The notes under the pieces are model-generated. The model was not told the DNA's origin. It made no database searches and worked only from the letters and a program-made list of their open reading frames with translations. Positions 24,709-32,994 of a stretch of 64,000 nucleotides of DNA are shown piece by piece (the stretch's first letter is position 1; every line of letters begins with the position of its first letter). The position numbers and the translations under genes are program-made. The stretch covers positions 2,170,001 to 2,234,000 of the forward strand of contig NZ_JAPEPB010000001.1 of NCBI RefSeq assembly GCF_026340565.1. Reading direction: 5' to 3'. Origin of the DNA: Kitasatospora sp. NBC_01287 (GTDB lineage: Bacteria; Actinomycetota; Actinomycetes; Streptomycetales; Streptomycetaceae).

Positions 24709-25356
24709 CTACTCCAGCTCCGCGAAGGCCTGGCAGGCGAAGGCGGCCAGGTCCAACGACTCGCGCTGGGCGAGCGACATGCGGTTGTAGGTGAGGCGGA
24801 TGGCCCGCAGCACCCCCACACCCGCGCGCGACAGCACGGCGGCGCGCAGCACGGCGGCCGCCTCAGGCGCACTGTCCGGCCCGCCGTCCGGCCCGCCGTC
24901 TGCTCCGCCGTCCACGGCAGGGGCCAGGCGGGCGAGGAAGGCCGCGGCGACCGCCTCCTCCAGGTCGAAGAGCAGGAACCGGTCGCCGCGGCTGGTCGGG
25001 TGCGGCGTCAGCGGCTGCGGTCCGACCAGCAGGATCGCGGGCACCGTGTCGTAGCGGCGGGACAGCTCCAGCACGGCCTCCCGCAGCGCGGCGAGCGGGG
25101 GCTCGGCGGCCGGCCGGGCGCTGATCTCCTCCGCCAGCAGCGGGATGATGTCCCGCACCTGCTGCACGATCAGGCTCTCCTTGGACGGGAAGTAGCGGAA
25201 GAAGGTGCGCTCCCCCACGCCCGCCGCCTGGGCGATGTCCCGCACCGTGGTCGCCTCGTAGCCCTGCTCGCGGAAGAGGCGGGTCGCCGCCTCCTCCAGA
25301 GCGTGGTGCGTGCGCCGCTTGTTCTGTTCCCGGCGGCCCGGTCCTGCCTCGTTCAC
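24709..25356 (-). CDS. TetR-family repressor of the MMPL exporter
   Basis: A 215-aa TetR regulator with HTH EEAATRLFREQGYEATTVRDIAQAAGVGERTFFRYFPSKESL. The C-terminal domain contains a Gly/Ala/Asp/Pro repeat (GGADGGPDGGPDS). GTG 25356 gives a standard N-terminus; an in-frame ATG at 25413 would add 19 residues and abut the operator. It is divergent from the MMPL exporter, with a long palindrome between. Confidence 0.9.
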   Translation of the reverse strand: MNEAGPGRREQNKRRTHHALEEAATRLFREQGYEATTVRDIAQAAGVGERTFFRYFPSKESLIVQQVRDIIPLLAEEISARPAAEPPLAALREAVLELSRRYDTVPAILLVGPQPLTPHPTSRGDRFLLFDLEEAVAAAFLARLAPAVDGGADGGPDGGPDSAPEAAAVLRAAVLSRAGVGVLRAIRLTYNRMSLAQRESLDLAAFACQAFAELE

Positions 25357-25413
25357 CCCCTGATCATCCCAGCTCGCGGGCGATCTCCCGACCGACCTCC
25401 GTGGCACCCCCAT

Positions 25414-25463
25414 GAAACTGGCAGTTCTGCCACATTTGCTAACGTGGCAGAACTGCCAGTTTC
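25414..25463. promoter_or_regulatory. Double palindromic operator between TetR and MMPL genes
   Basis: Two 20-bp arms (25414-25433 and 25444-25463) are exact reverse complements around a 10-bp AT-rich spacer. Each arm holds its own perfect 14-bp palindrome: TGGCAG-TT-CTGCCA and TGGCAG-AA-CTGCCA. This suits two TetR dimers, or four subunits, covering the divergent promoters. Confidence 0.85.
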
Positions 25464-25496
25464 TTCGGCGCAGGATCGTCAGACTCGGAGTCCGCC

Positions 25497-27797
25497 ATGC
25501 CCACCCTCCTCCACCGCCTGGGGCGCTTCGCCTTCCGGCACCGACGGCGCGTCCTGGCGCTCTGGCTCGCGGTGATCGCCGCCGTGGTCGGCTGCATGCT
25601 CGCCTTCGGCGGCCCCGGCAAGCTGGACGACACCTTCTCGATCCCGGGTTCCGAGTCGCAGCAGGCGCTGGACCGGATGAAGACCGACTTCCCCACCTCC
25701 TCCGGCACCAGCGCCCAGGTCGTCTTCACGGCCCCGCCCGGCAGCCGGGTGACCGACCCCGCCGAGCTGACCGCGATGCGCGCAGCGCTGGCCTCGGCCG
25801 CCACCGCGCCGCAGGTGGCGAAGGTGATCGATCCGGTCGCCGCGCAGACCGTCTCGCGTGACGGCAGCACCGCCGTCGCGCAGGTGCAGTACGAGGTGGT
25901 GCAGAGCGCGCTGAAGCCCGGCTCGCTGGACGCGCTGAAGACCGCGGTCGACAGCGCCGGTCAGCAGCAGCCGGGCCTCGACGTGCAGGTCGGCGGCGCC
26001 GCGTTCGGCTCCGGCCCCTCGAAGTCCGGTGGCAGCGACCTGATCGGGATCGGGATCGCGGTCGTCATCCTCGCGCTCACCTTCGGCTCGCTGCTGCCCG
26101 CGGGCCTGCCGCTGCTCGGCGCGATCGCCGGGGTGGTCACCGCGATCGCGGGCGTGCTGGCGTTCACCGGCGTGACGGCCATCTCGTCCACCGCGCAGAG
26201 CCTGGCCCTGATGATCGGCCTGGCGGTCGGCATCGACTACGCGCTCTTCATCGTCAGCCGCCACCGGGCCACCCTCGCCCAGGGCACCGAGCCCGAGGAG
26301 TCGGCCGCGCTCGCCGTCGGCACGGCCGGCAGCGCCGTGGTGTTCGCCGGCCTGACGGTGGTGATCGCGATGGCCGGCCTCTCCGTGGTCGGGATCCCCT
26401 ACCTGACCGTGATGGGCCTGAGCGCCGCCGCCGCGGTGCTGGTGGCGGTGCTGGTGGCGACCACGCTGCTGCCCGCGCTGCTCGGGTTCGCCGGTGCGCG
26501 CCTGCGGCCGAAGCCGGGCTCCCGGGCGCTCCGCCGCGAACTGGCCGGCGCCGGCGGGTCCGCCGCGGCGACCGGCACGGCCGCCGCCGCGCGGCGCGGT
26601 CCGGCGGCGAACGCCGGTGAGCGCTGGTTCCGGCTGGTCACCCGCCGCCCGCTGCTCACCCTGCTCGCGGTGCTGGTCGCGGTCGGCGCGCTGGCCTGGC
26701 CCGCGCACGGGCTGCGGCTGGCGCTGCCGGACAACGGCACCGCCGCCGCCGGCTCCTCGCAGCGGCTCGCCTACGACCAGGTGAGCAAGGAGTTCGGGCC
26801 CGGCTTCAACGGCCCGCTCCTGGTGCTCGCCGACACCTCGCACAGCGCCGATCCGACCGCGGCCGCCGAGAAGATCGCCGCCACCGTGCGCGCGCTGCCG
26901 GACGTGGCGGCCGTGGGCAAGCCGGTGGCCAACCCCGCGACGCACACCACGCTGCTCCAGGTCGTCCCCGCCAGCGCGCCCAGCGACCAGGCGACCAAGA
27001 ACCTGGTCGGCGCGATCCGGGGCGAGGCGGACGCGCTGCACCAGCAGACCGGCGCGACGATCGGCGTCACCGGCAGCACGGCGGTGGGGATCGACGTGTC
27101 GGCGAAGCTGAACGCCGCGATGATCCCGTTCGCCGCCGTGGTGGTGGGCCTGTCGCTGCTCCTGCTGTTGCTGGTCTTCCGCTCGCTGGTGGTGCCGGTC
27201 AAGGCCGCCGCGGGTTTCCTGCTCTCGGTCGCCGCGACGCTGGGCACCGTGGTCAGCGTCTTCCAGCACGGGCACCTGTCCCAGCTGATCGGCGTCGACC
27301 GGGCCGGGCCGGTGAGCAGCTTCCTGCCGATCATCCTGCTGGCCGTGCTGTTCGGGCTGGCCATGGACTACGAGGTCTTCCTCGTCTCCCGCCAGCGCGA
27401 GGCCTTCGTGCACGGCGAGCAGCCGCTGGACGCCGTGCTCAGCGGGGGCCGGCACAGCGCCCGGGTGGTCACCGCCGCCGCACTGATCATGATCGCGGTG
27501 TTCGCCTCCTTCCTCGCCAGCGACAGCCAGATGCTCAAGCAGATCGCCTTCGCGCTGGCGATGGGCGTGCTGCTGGACGCCTTCGTGATCCGGATGACCT
27601 TCGTGCCGGCCGTCCTCGCCCTCACCGGCCGCGCGGCCTGGTGGCTGCCGCGCCCGCTGGCCCGACTGCTCCCCGACCTCGACATCGAGGGCGAGCGGCT
27701 CCAGCACCCCACGCGGGCAGCGGAGTCGACCCCGAACCCGGCCCCGGCCCCGACCCCGATGCCGGCGCCGGCGCCGGCCGAGCAGCCGACGGTGTGA
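25497..27797 (+). CDS. MMPL/RND-family drug exporter
   Basis: A 766-aa RND-type exporter of the MMPL/ActII-3 class. It has a first helix near residues 18-38 and two sets of membrane helices separated by extracytoplasmic loops. The proton-relay Asp-Tyr pairs are GIDYALFIVSRHR in the first half and AMDYEVFLVSRQRE in the second. An Ala/Gly-rich loop (about residues 342-365) and a Pro/Ala repeat C-tail add length. The ATG lies 33 bp beyond the double operator, so the TetR neighbour almost certainly controls it. The substrate is unknown, probably a lipophilic drug or metabolite. Confidence 0.93.
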   Translation: MPTLLHRLGRFAFRHRRRVLALWLAVIAAVVGCMLAFGGPGKLDDTFSIPGSESQQALDRMKTDFPTSSGTSAQVVFTAPPGSRVTDPAELTAMRAALASAATAPQVAKVIDPVAAQTVSRDGSTAVAQVQYEVVQSALKPGSLDALKTAVDSAGQQQPGLDVQVGGAAFGSGPSKSGGSDLIGIGIAVVILALTFGSLLPAGLPLLGAIAGVVTAIAGVLAFTGVTAISSTAQSLALMIGLAVGIDYALFIVSRHRATLAQGTEPEESAALAVGTAGSAVVFAGLTVVIAMAGLSVVGIPYLTVMGLSAAAAVLVAVLVATTLLPALLGFAGARLRPKPGSRALRRELAGAGGSAAATGTAAAARRGPAANAGERWFRLVTRRPLLTLLAVLVAVGALAWPAHGLRLALPDNGTAAAGSSQRLAYDQVSKEFGPGFNGPLLVLADTSHSADPTAAAEKIAATVRALPDVAAVGKPVANPATHTTLLQVVPASAPSDQATKNLVGAIRGEADALHQQTGATIGVTGSTAVGIDVSAKLNAAMIPFAAVVVGLSLLLLLLVFRSLVVPVKAAAGFLLSVAATLGTVVSVFQHGHLSQLIGVDRAGPVSSFLPIILLAVLFGLAMDYEVFLVSRQREAFVHGEQPLDAVLSGGRHSARVVTAAALIMIAVFASFLASDSQMLKQIAFALAMGVLLDAFVIRMTFVPAVLALTGRAAWWLPRPLARLLPDLDIEGERLQHPTRAAESTPNPAPAPTPMPAPAPAEQPTV

Positions 27798-27802
27798 GAG
27801 CT

Positions 27803-27901
27803 GTGCGCCGATGCCGACACGGCGAGGCCGACCTGTGGGACGAGGAGATCATCGACACCCTCACCGCCCTCCTGCTGGACGGCCTGCGCGGGCCGCGCTG
27901 A
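27803..27901 (+). pseudogene. Possible remnant of a TetR C-terminus
   Basis: A 32-codon open stretch ends in DEEIIDTLTALLLDGLRGPR, which resembles the last helix of TetR regulators. No DNA-binding part precedes it, as the MMPL gene ends 6 bp upstream. The rest of the gap (27902-28162) has no gene that I can support. Confidence 0.3.
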
Positions 27902-28162
27902 CCGGACAGGTCGGTGCGGCCCGCGCGGGGCGGAGCAGCGGACGAGGCCTCTGCTTGGGATTCAACCCTTCCGATCTCGGTGTCGAGTCACTGGTGAGGT
28001 CGCGTCCGACGGTCTTTCCGATGTCGTCAGGGGGTGCGGGTGTGCGGTTCTTGGAGCCGGGTGGCCAGGGCCGCCGGAGGTCCTCGGTGAGGGGGCGGGT
28101 CGCCAGGCGGACGGTCGGCTTCCTTCGAGAGAGTCAGCCGGCAGCCGACCGGCGCCGGGTTG

Positions 28163-28657
28163 TCAGGCGAGATCCGGGAGTGCCAGCCAGTCCTGCCAGG
28201 AGAGGTCGCGTCCGACGTAACGCGGCCGTTCGAAAGGCCAGTCCTCGGCTATCCACTGCGGGACGAGCGCGTCGAGCGCGTGCTGGAGGTCGGTGCCGAC
28301 CTGGTCGTCCACCACCCACCAGGAGATCTCGGCGTCGGCGCCGACCTTCTCCGGAGGGTCGATGTAGACACAGCCGAGCAGGGCCGTGCCCGCGTCGTCG
28401 AACACCGCGTAGTTGAAGGACTAGTGGGCCGCGATCTCGACCTCGTGCCGCACCAGATCCTCCAGGTCCTGCTCGAACGTCATAGTGGCCGGCGGCCAGC
28501 CCCAGGCCTCGCCGTAGATGGACCACAGGCGCTCCCGCGACCCCATCACGGCCGGGTAGTCGAGCTCGGTGTCAGCACCGCTGATGGGACGTAGGTGGTG
28601 GCCGCCGGGGAGCGCGACGCGGCCGGGGTGGACGAAGTCGGAGGGCAGCCAGGTCAT
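28163..28657 (-). pseudogene. GNAT-family acetyltransferase gene with in-frame amber stop
   Basis: Read through one TAG codon (28421-28423), the frame encodes a ~164-aa protein typical of a GNAT subgroup. Before the stop: DFVHPGRVALPGGHHLRPI and RHEVEIAAH. After it: SFNYAVFDDAGTALLGCVYIDP and the Trp-rich end. Both halves are in the same frame, so a point change (for example GAG or CAG to TAG) is enough to explain it. The IS element starts 14 bp upstream of the start codon and probably removed the promoter, consistent with loss of function. Confidence 0.8.
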
Positions 28658-28671
28658 GGGCCGGAGGCTAG

Positions 28672-28689
28672 GAGCGTGGGTCAGTAACG
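28672..28689 (+). repeat. Left terminal inverted repeat of the IS element
   Basis: An 18-bp exact match to the complement of 31000-31017. With the flanking CTAG the match extends to 22 bp. Confidence 0.9.
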
Positions 28690-28721
28690 CGCAATCCGTG
28701 CTGTCCCGGCATGTCGCCGCA

Positions 28722-29246
28722 TCAGGATGTCGGTACCCAGTAGCGGCGCTTGTGACCGACCATGTCGATGAACCGGCCTCCGTTGGCTTCGATCACGCGC
28801 TGGGACGCGGTGTTCGCCTCGTCGCACATCAGTAGCGCCTGAGCGATGCCCAGCGAACCGGCGATCGGCAGCGCCGCGGCGAGCATCGCGGTCGCGTGTC
28901 CCTGGCGTCGGGCGCTGGGCCGCACGTCGTAGCCGATGTGGCCACCGACTCTCTCCAGCGCCGGAGTGAGCCGGTGACGGATCGCCAGTCTGCCCAGCAT
29001 CTGCCCGTCCTCGGCCCACCACAATGTCGTCATCGCCACGAACCCGTCCGCCCGCACGGCTGCTTCGTCCCGCTCGCTCAGCACACGCGCGACGTACGCG
29101 GTGAACGCCGTGGCGTCGGTCAGGGCCTGCGAGTCGACGTTGGTGACGAACCACGGAACCGGGTAGTCGCGATCTGCGCGGAACTCGGTCACCGCTGCCA
29201 GGAACGACGTCCGGAGTCTGGTGGTCGGATCGATCAGCTCGGGCAT
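28722..29246 (-). CDS. GNAT-family N-acetyltransferase (IS passenger)
   Basis: A 174-aa GNAT enzyme: the acetyl-CoA pyrophosphate-binding motif is GYDVRPSARRQGHATAML (about residues 107-124, R/Q-x-x-G-x-A type), followed by ALLMCDEANTASQRVIEANGG. Such enzymes transfer acetyl from acetyl-CoA to amines on small molecules or proteins; the acceptor is unknown. It lies inside the terminal repeats of the IS1182 element, on the opposite strand to the transposase, so it probably moves with it. The nearby disrupted GNAT gene belongs to a different subgroup. Confidence 0.85.
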   Translation of the reverse strand: MPELIDPTTRLRTSFLAAVTEFRADRDYPVPWFVTNVDSQALTDATAFTAYVARVLSERDEAAVRADGFVAMTTLWWAEDGQMLGRLAIRHRLTPALERVGGHIGYDVRPSARRQGHATAMLAAALPIAGSLGIAQALLMCDEANTASQRVIEANGGRFIDMVGHKRRYWVPTS

Positions 29247-29340
29247 CTGACCATGATGCCCGCCCGTTTGCCACGCGCCCAGCCGTTATTCGGCCGGTAG
29301 CCGGCCCTGACCGACGGACTCACCGGATTCGTGATCTTTC

Positions 29341-30861
29341 ATGCGGAATGATCTCGGTATGCATAGTGGTGGGGACGGCCTGTTCGAGGTCGAGCTGGTG
29401 GAGCGGAAGCAGCCGCAGTCTCGTCCGGCGGCCGTTGACAAGCGGTTTCGGGCGTTCGACCCGCACCAGGTCCTGCTGCTACCGCCGTCACTGGACGACT
29501 GGCTGCCCGAGGAGCACCTGGCCCGCTTCGTCGCCGACCTGGTCGATGACGTTCTCGACCTGTCACCGATCCTGGCGGACTACACCGAGAAACGAGGGTT
29601 CCCTCCCTACGACCCGCGCCTGATGGTCCGCTTGCTGATCTACGGCTACACCACCGGCGTCCGCTCCTCCCGAGCCGTCGAGCGCAAGTGCGTCGAGGAC
29701 ATCGCGTTCCGGTTCCTGGCTGCCGACCAGGCCCCGGACTACCGCTCCATCGCCCGGTTCCGCCGCCGCCACCTGAAGGCGCTGGCTGGCCTGTTCACCC
29801 AGTCCCTGCACCTGGCCCAGAGGCTGGGCATGGTCAGGATGGGACGCGTCGCCCTGGACGGCACCAAGCTCGAAGCGAACGCATCCAAGCACAAGGCGAT
29901 GAGCTACGGCCGCCTGGTCGACAAGGAAGAACGTGTCGAGGCCGAGATCGCCCAGCTGGAGGCCACGGCCCAGGCCGTGCTGGCCGATGCGGAGGCCGCC
30001 GACACCGCCGAGGACGCCAGGTTCGGTGTCGACGGCAAGGACACCGACCTGCCCGCCGAGCTGGACCGACGCGAGAAGCGCCTGGCCAGTCTGCAGGCCG
30101 CCCGCGCGCAGATCGAGGCCGAGGCCGCCGCCAAGGCCCGCGCCCACGCCGAGGACAAGGAACGCCGCCGCCAGGAACGCGCGGGCACCCGCGATGAGCA
30201 GGCCGTCACCGACGCCGGGCAGAAGGCCGCCGTCAAGGCCCGGCCGAAGCCGAAGGCCCAGGCCAACTTCACCGATCCCGATTCGCGGATCATGAAGAAC
30301 GGCGACGGCGCCTTCGTCCAGGCCTACAACGCCCAGGCCGTCGTCGACGAGACCCATCAGGTCATCACCGCCGCTGACGTGACCTGCAACGCCTCCGACG
30401 TGCTGAACTACACCACGATGCTCGATCAGTCCGCTCACAACACCGGAGCCCATCCCAAGCAGGCACTCGTCGACGCCGGCTACTGCTCCGAGACCAACCT
30501 TGAGGCCGCGCGGGATCGCCAACTGGCTTGCGGCACCGACACTTTCATGACTACTGGCCGCCTCGCCCACGACGAGCAGGTCCCGCCCGCACCACGCGGA
30601 CGGATTCCGGCGAGCGCCACCCTGAAGGAGCGCATGGCCCGCAAGCTGCGGACCAAACCCGGCAAGGCCGCCTACCGTCGCCGCAAGGCCATCGTCGAAC
30701 CCGTCTTCGGCCAGATCATGACCTGCCAGAACGGCCGCCAGCTCCTCCTGCGGGGCGAGGACGGCGCCCGCAGCGAGTGGCGGCTGCTGGCCGCCTGCCA
30801 CAACCTCCGCAAGATCTTCCGACACGCCGGAACCACCGGGCTCGCCGCCCTGGCCGGCTGA
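29341..30861 (+). CDS. IS1182-family transposase, intact
   Basis: A 506-aa DDE transposase: N-terminal DUF772-type region (FDPHQVLLLPPSLDDWLPEEHLARF, RLLIYGYTTGVRSSR). The catalytic acidic residues are visible: Asp in VALDGTKLEANASK, Asp in LVDAGYCSE and Glu in IVEPVFGQ. A long charged coiled-coil insert (about residues 195-300) separates the first two, as is normal for IS1182. No frameshift or stop is present, so it is potentially active. A closer ATG at 29359 is an alternative start. Confidence 0.93.
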   Translation: MRNDLGMHSGGDGLFEVELVERKQPQSRPAAVDKRFRAFDPHQVLLLPPSLDDWLPEEHLARFVADLVDDVLDLSPILADYTEKRGFPPYDPRLMVRLLIYGYTTGVRSSRAVERKCVEDIAFRFLAADQAPDYRSIARFRRRHLKALAGLFTQSLHLAQRLGMVRMGRVALDGTKLEANASKHKAMSYGRLVDKEERVEAEIAQLEATAQAVLADAEAADTAEDARFGVDGKDTDLPAELDRREKRLASLQAARAQIEAEAAAKARAHAEDKERRRQERAGTRDEQAVTDAGQKAAVKARPKPKAQANFTDPDSRIMKNGDGAFVQAYNAQAVVDETHQVITAADVTCNASDVLNYTTMLDQSAHNTGAHPKQALVDAGYCSETNLEAARDRQLACGTDTFMTTGRLAHDEQVPPAPRGRIPASATLKERMARKLRTKPGKAAYRRRKAIVEPVFGQIMTCQNGRQLLLRGEDGARSEWRLLAACHNLRKIFRHAGTTGLAALAG

Positions 30862-30999
30862 CCAGCCGAGCCTCTCGGCCCCGCCACGGCTCCCACCACC
30901 GGACACCCGACCGACAGGACGGCCCCGCCAAGGTCTCACAGGCGCCGACCGGGACGGTCGCGACCGATCCATCGATCAGCACCTGCGGGGCTGCTTGCT

Positions 31000-31017
31000 C
31001 GTTACTGACCCACGCTC
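31000..31017 (-). repeat. Right terminal inverted repeat of the IS element
   Basis: An 18-bp exact complement of 28672-28689, followed by CTAG. It lies 139 bp beyond the transposase stop. Confidence 0.9.
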
Positions 31018-31099
31018 CTAGCTGACGGCCCACCACCCCGCATCCGGTTAACGACCCCGGTAGCGGGAGTTCGCCGTCGTGGTGGAGCCGGCAGGTGCG

Positions 31100-31122
31100 G
31101 TGGGTCGGCCCAGGCCGACCAC
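31100..31122 (-). terminator. Hairpin downstream of lysA
   Basis: GTGGGTCGGCC pairs with GGCCGACCAC across a 2-nt loop with one bulged G, 24 bp after the lysA stop on the minus strand. Confidence 0.55.
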
Positions 31123-31145
31123 GGGCCGGAGGATGAGGAAGGAGC

Positions 31146-32573
31146 TCAGCGGCCGACCTCGCGGGCGCGGAAGTCCTCGACGGTCTCGCGGCGGATCAGC
31201 AGCCGGGCGCGGCCGTCACGTACCGCGACCACGGCGGGGCGGCCGACCAGGTTGTAGCCGGAGGCCATCGAGAGCTGGTAGGCCCCGGCGGCCGGCAGGG
31301 CCAGCAGGTCGCCCGGGCGCAGGTCGGCGGGCAGGGCGGCGTCGTGGACCAGCACGTCGCCGGCCTCGCAGTGGCGCCCGACGACGTCCACCACGGCGGT
31401 CGGGGCCGCCGAGCTCCGGCCCACCAGCCGGACCTCGTACGCCGAACCGTAGAGCGCGGGGCGCGGGTTGTCGCTCATGCCGCCGTCGACGGCGACGAAG
31501 GTGCGGCCGCCGGCGGTGTGCTTGACCGACAGCACCCGGTAGAGGGCCACCCCCGCCGGGGCGGCGATCGCCCGCCCCGGCTCGACGGTCAGGCGCGGCA
31601 CGGTCAGGCCCCGCTCGACGCACCGGGTGGCGAGGCGCTCGCTGACGGCGGCGGCGAACTCGACCAGGTCCAGCTCACGGTCCTGCGACAGGTAGCGGAC
31701 GCCGTGGCCGCCGCCGAGGTCCAGCTCCGGCAGCTCGACGCCGTGCCGGTCGCGGACCTCGGCGAGCAGCTCCACCAAGCGGTCGAGCGCCGCCAAGTAC
31801 GGTTCGACGTCGGTGATCTGGGAGCCCAGGTGGCAGTGCAGGCCGACCAGTCGCAGGCTGCTCTGGGCCAGCGTGCGGCTGATCGCCTCGGCGGCGTCGC
31901 CGCCCGCGATGCCGAAGCCGAACTTCTGCCCGTCGACCCCGGTGCGCACCGCGCTGTGATGACCGGCGGCGACGCCGGGCAGCACCCGGATCAGCACCCG
32001 CTGCGGCACGTTGGCGATCGCCAGCGCGGCCAGCCGGGGGATCTCGGCCAGGCCGTCGATGACGATCCGGTCCACCCGCAGCCGCCGGGCCAGCCGCAGC
32101 TCCTCGGGCGACTTCGCGTTGCCGTGCAGCAGGATCCGGTGCGGCGGGAAGCCGGCGGCGGTGGCCAGGCGCAGTTCGCCCGCCGAGCAGACGTCCAGTC
32201 CCAGGCCCTCTTCGGCGACCCAGTCGGCCATCGCGCTGCACAGGAAGGCCTTGGCCGCGTAGAGGATCTCGGCGTGCGGCAGGGCCGCGCGGTAGGCGCG
32301 GGCGCGGGCCCGGACCTCCGCCTCGTCGAGCACGTAGAGCGGGGTGCCGAAGCGGTCGGCCGCCTCCTCCAGGCCGACGCCGCTGATCAGCACCTCACCG
32401 TCGGCGCGCACCCGGGCGGAGGCGGGCCAGGGGCTGCCCAGCGGCTGCGGCCGCCGGTCGGCCCCGGGGCCCGGGCGGTGGGCCGCGGTGGGGCGGCCAG
32501 GGAGCGGCGGGCGGGTGTCGACCGGAGTGGCGAACGGGGTGACGACCTGGGTGACGACCTGGGTATCGGTCAT
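31146..32573 (-). CDS. lysA: Diaminopimelate decarboxylase family protein
   Basis: A 475-aa PLP enzyme of fold III: the PLP Lys is in ILYAAKAFLCSAM (about residue 107), then HGNAKSPEEL, QKFGFGIAGGD, LVGLHCHLGSQI, the LDLGGGHG phosphate-binding Gly-rich loop, VEPGRAI, and the active-site Cys in GRHCEAGD. It decarboxylates meso-diaminopimelate to lysine or a close analogue. An extra ~60-residue Pro-rich N-terminus, starting TQVVTQVVTPF, resembles the N-terminus of the 110-aa protein at 9.2-9.5 kb. No thrA/hom neighbour is present, so it is probably not the housekeeping copy. A GGAAGGA Shine-Dalgarno supports ATG 32573. Confidence 0.88.
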   Translation of the reverse strand: MTDTQVVTQVVTPFATPVDTRPPLPGRPTAAHRPGPGADRRPQPLGSPWPASARVRADGEVLISGVGLEEAADRFGTPLYVLDEAEVRARARAYRAALPHAEILYAAKAFLCSAMADWVAEEGLGLDVCSAGELRLATAAGFPPHRILLHGNAKSPEELRLARRLRVDRIVIDGLAEIPRLAALAIANVPQRVLIRVLPGVAAGHHSAVRTGVDGQKFGFGIAGGDAAEAISRTLAQSSLRLVGLHCHLGSQITDVEPYLAALDRLVELLAEVRDRHGVELPELDLGGGHGVRYLSQDRELDLVEFAAAVSERLATRCVERGLTVPRLTVEPGRAIAAPAGVALYRVLSVKHTAGGRTFVAVDGGMSDNPRPALYGSAYEVRLVGRSSAAPTAVVDVVGRHCEAGDVLVHDAALPADLRPGDLLALPAAGAYQLSMASGYNLVGRPAVVAVRDGRARLLIRRETVEDFRAREVGR

Positions 32574-32713
32574 GGCGGACGCTTCCTTCCACGCGCGGCG
32601 CGGGCCCGCCGAAGAGCGCGGCCCGCCTCCAGTGGAGCCCCGCGACGCGTCGTCCGCGCACCGTTTTGACGCGCGGGCTACGCGGAGTCCGCCGTCCTTC
32701 ACGGGACCTTGAC
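32571..32713 (-). promoter_or_regulatory. Upstream cassette with GTCAAGG heptamers (copy B)
   Basis: On the minus strand GTCAAGG (32707-32713) and GTGAAGG (32696-32702) are 11 bp apart, a GTCAA copy follows 32 bp later (32664-32670), then a conserved TAG-CC element, a CACTGGAG block and the SD. The order and spacing equal copy A at 9.5-9.7 kb. Confidence 0.65.
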
Positions 32714-32780
32714 GGCGGTGTGGCAACGGGGTGACGGCGGGCGGCACCGGTGCAGGGTTGGCGCCCCGACAGGGCGCATC

Positions 32781-32845
32781 GGCATGGCGTGCCGGCATGG
32801 CGTGCCGGCATGGCGTGCCGGCATGGCGTGCCGGCATGGCGTGCC
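32781..32845. repeat. Five exact 13-bp tandem repeats
   Basis: GGCATGGCGTGCC is repeated five times without change. Each unit is itself an interrupted palindrome (GGCA...TGCC), so the tract could fold into many alternative hairpins. Together with the cassette above and the palindrome below it fills most of the 421-bp gap before the next gene. Confidence 0.95.
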
Positions 32846-32850
32846 CGGCT

Positions 32851-32878
32851 CATTGATTCAGGCATGCCTGAATCAATG
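32851..32878. repeat. 28-bp perfect palindrome
   Basis: Without any loop, CATTGATTCAGGCA (32851-32864) is followed by its exact complement (32865-32878), just after the 13-bp repeats. It is AT-richer than its surroundings. It could bind a dimeric regulator or form a cruciform/terminator; none is shown. Confidence 0.9.
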
Positions 32879-32994
32879 GCGGCCGCCACGACCCATGGCA
32901 ATCATTCCGGCATGCCCTCGGATTGGAGACAGAGCGACATGATGACTGGCCGGATCAACCTCCCCACCCCAGGACGCCACAGGTCGGCGAGGGC

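Larger units (their letters stand above)
28672..31017. mobile_element. IS1182-family element carrying a GNAT gene
   Basis: The 18-bp terminal inverted repeats GAGCGTGGGTCAGTAACG (28672-28689) and its exact complement (31000-31017) are each bordered by CTAG (28668-28671, 31018-31021), consistent with a 4-bp target duplication at a palindromic site. Between them lie an intact transposase and, on the other strand, a complete acetyltransferase gene. At ~2.35 kb it is longer than usual for the family, because of the extra gene. Confidence 0.85.

Noticed and set aside
25479..27707. 742-aa minus-strand reading frame opposite the MMPL exporter
   Set aside because: The translation is His/Gln/Arg-rich with no recognisable fold, as expected for the reverse of a high-GC gene.
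32851..32878. Terminator of lysA or of the membrane-protein gene
   Set aside because: It lies upstream of lysA and 117 bp beyond the stop of the minus-strand gene in the wrong direction. It has no loop.
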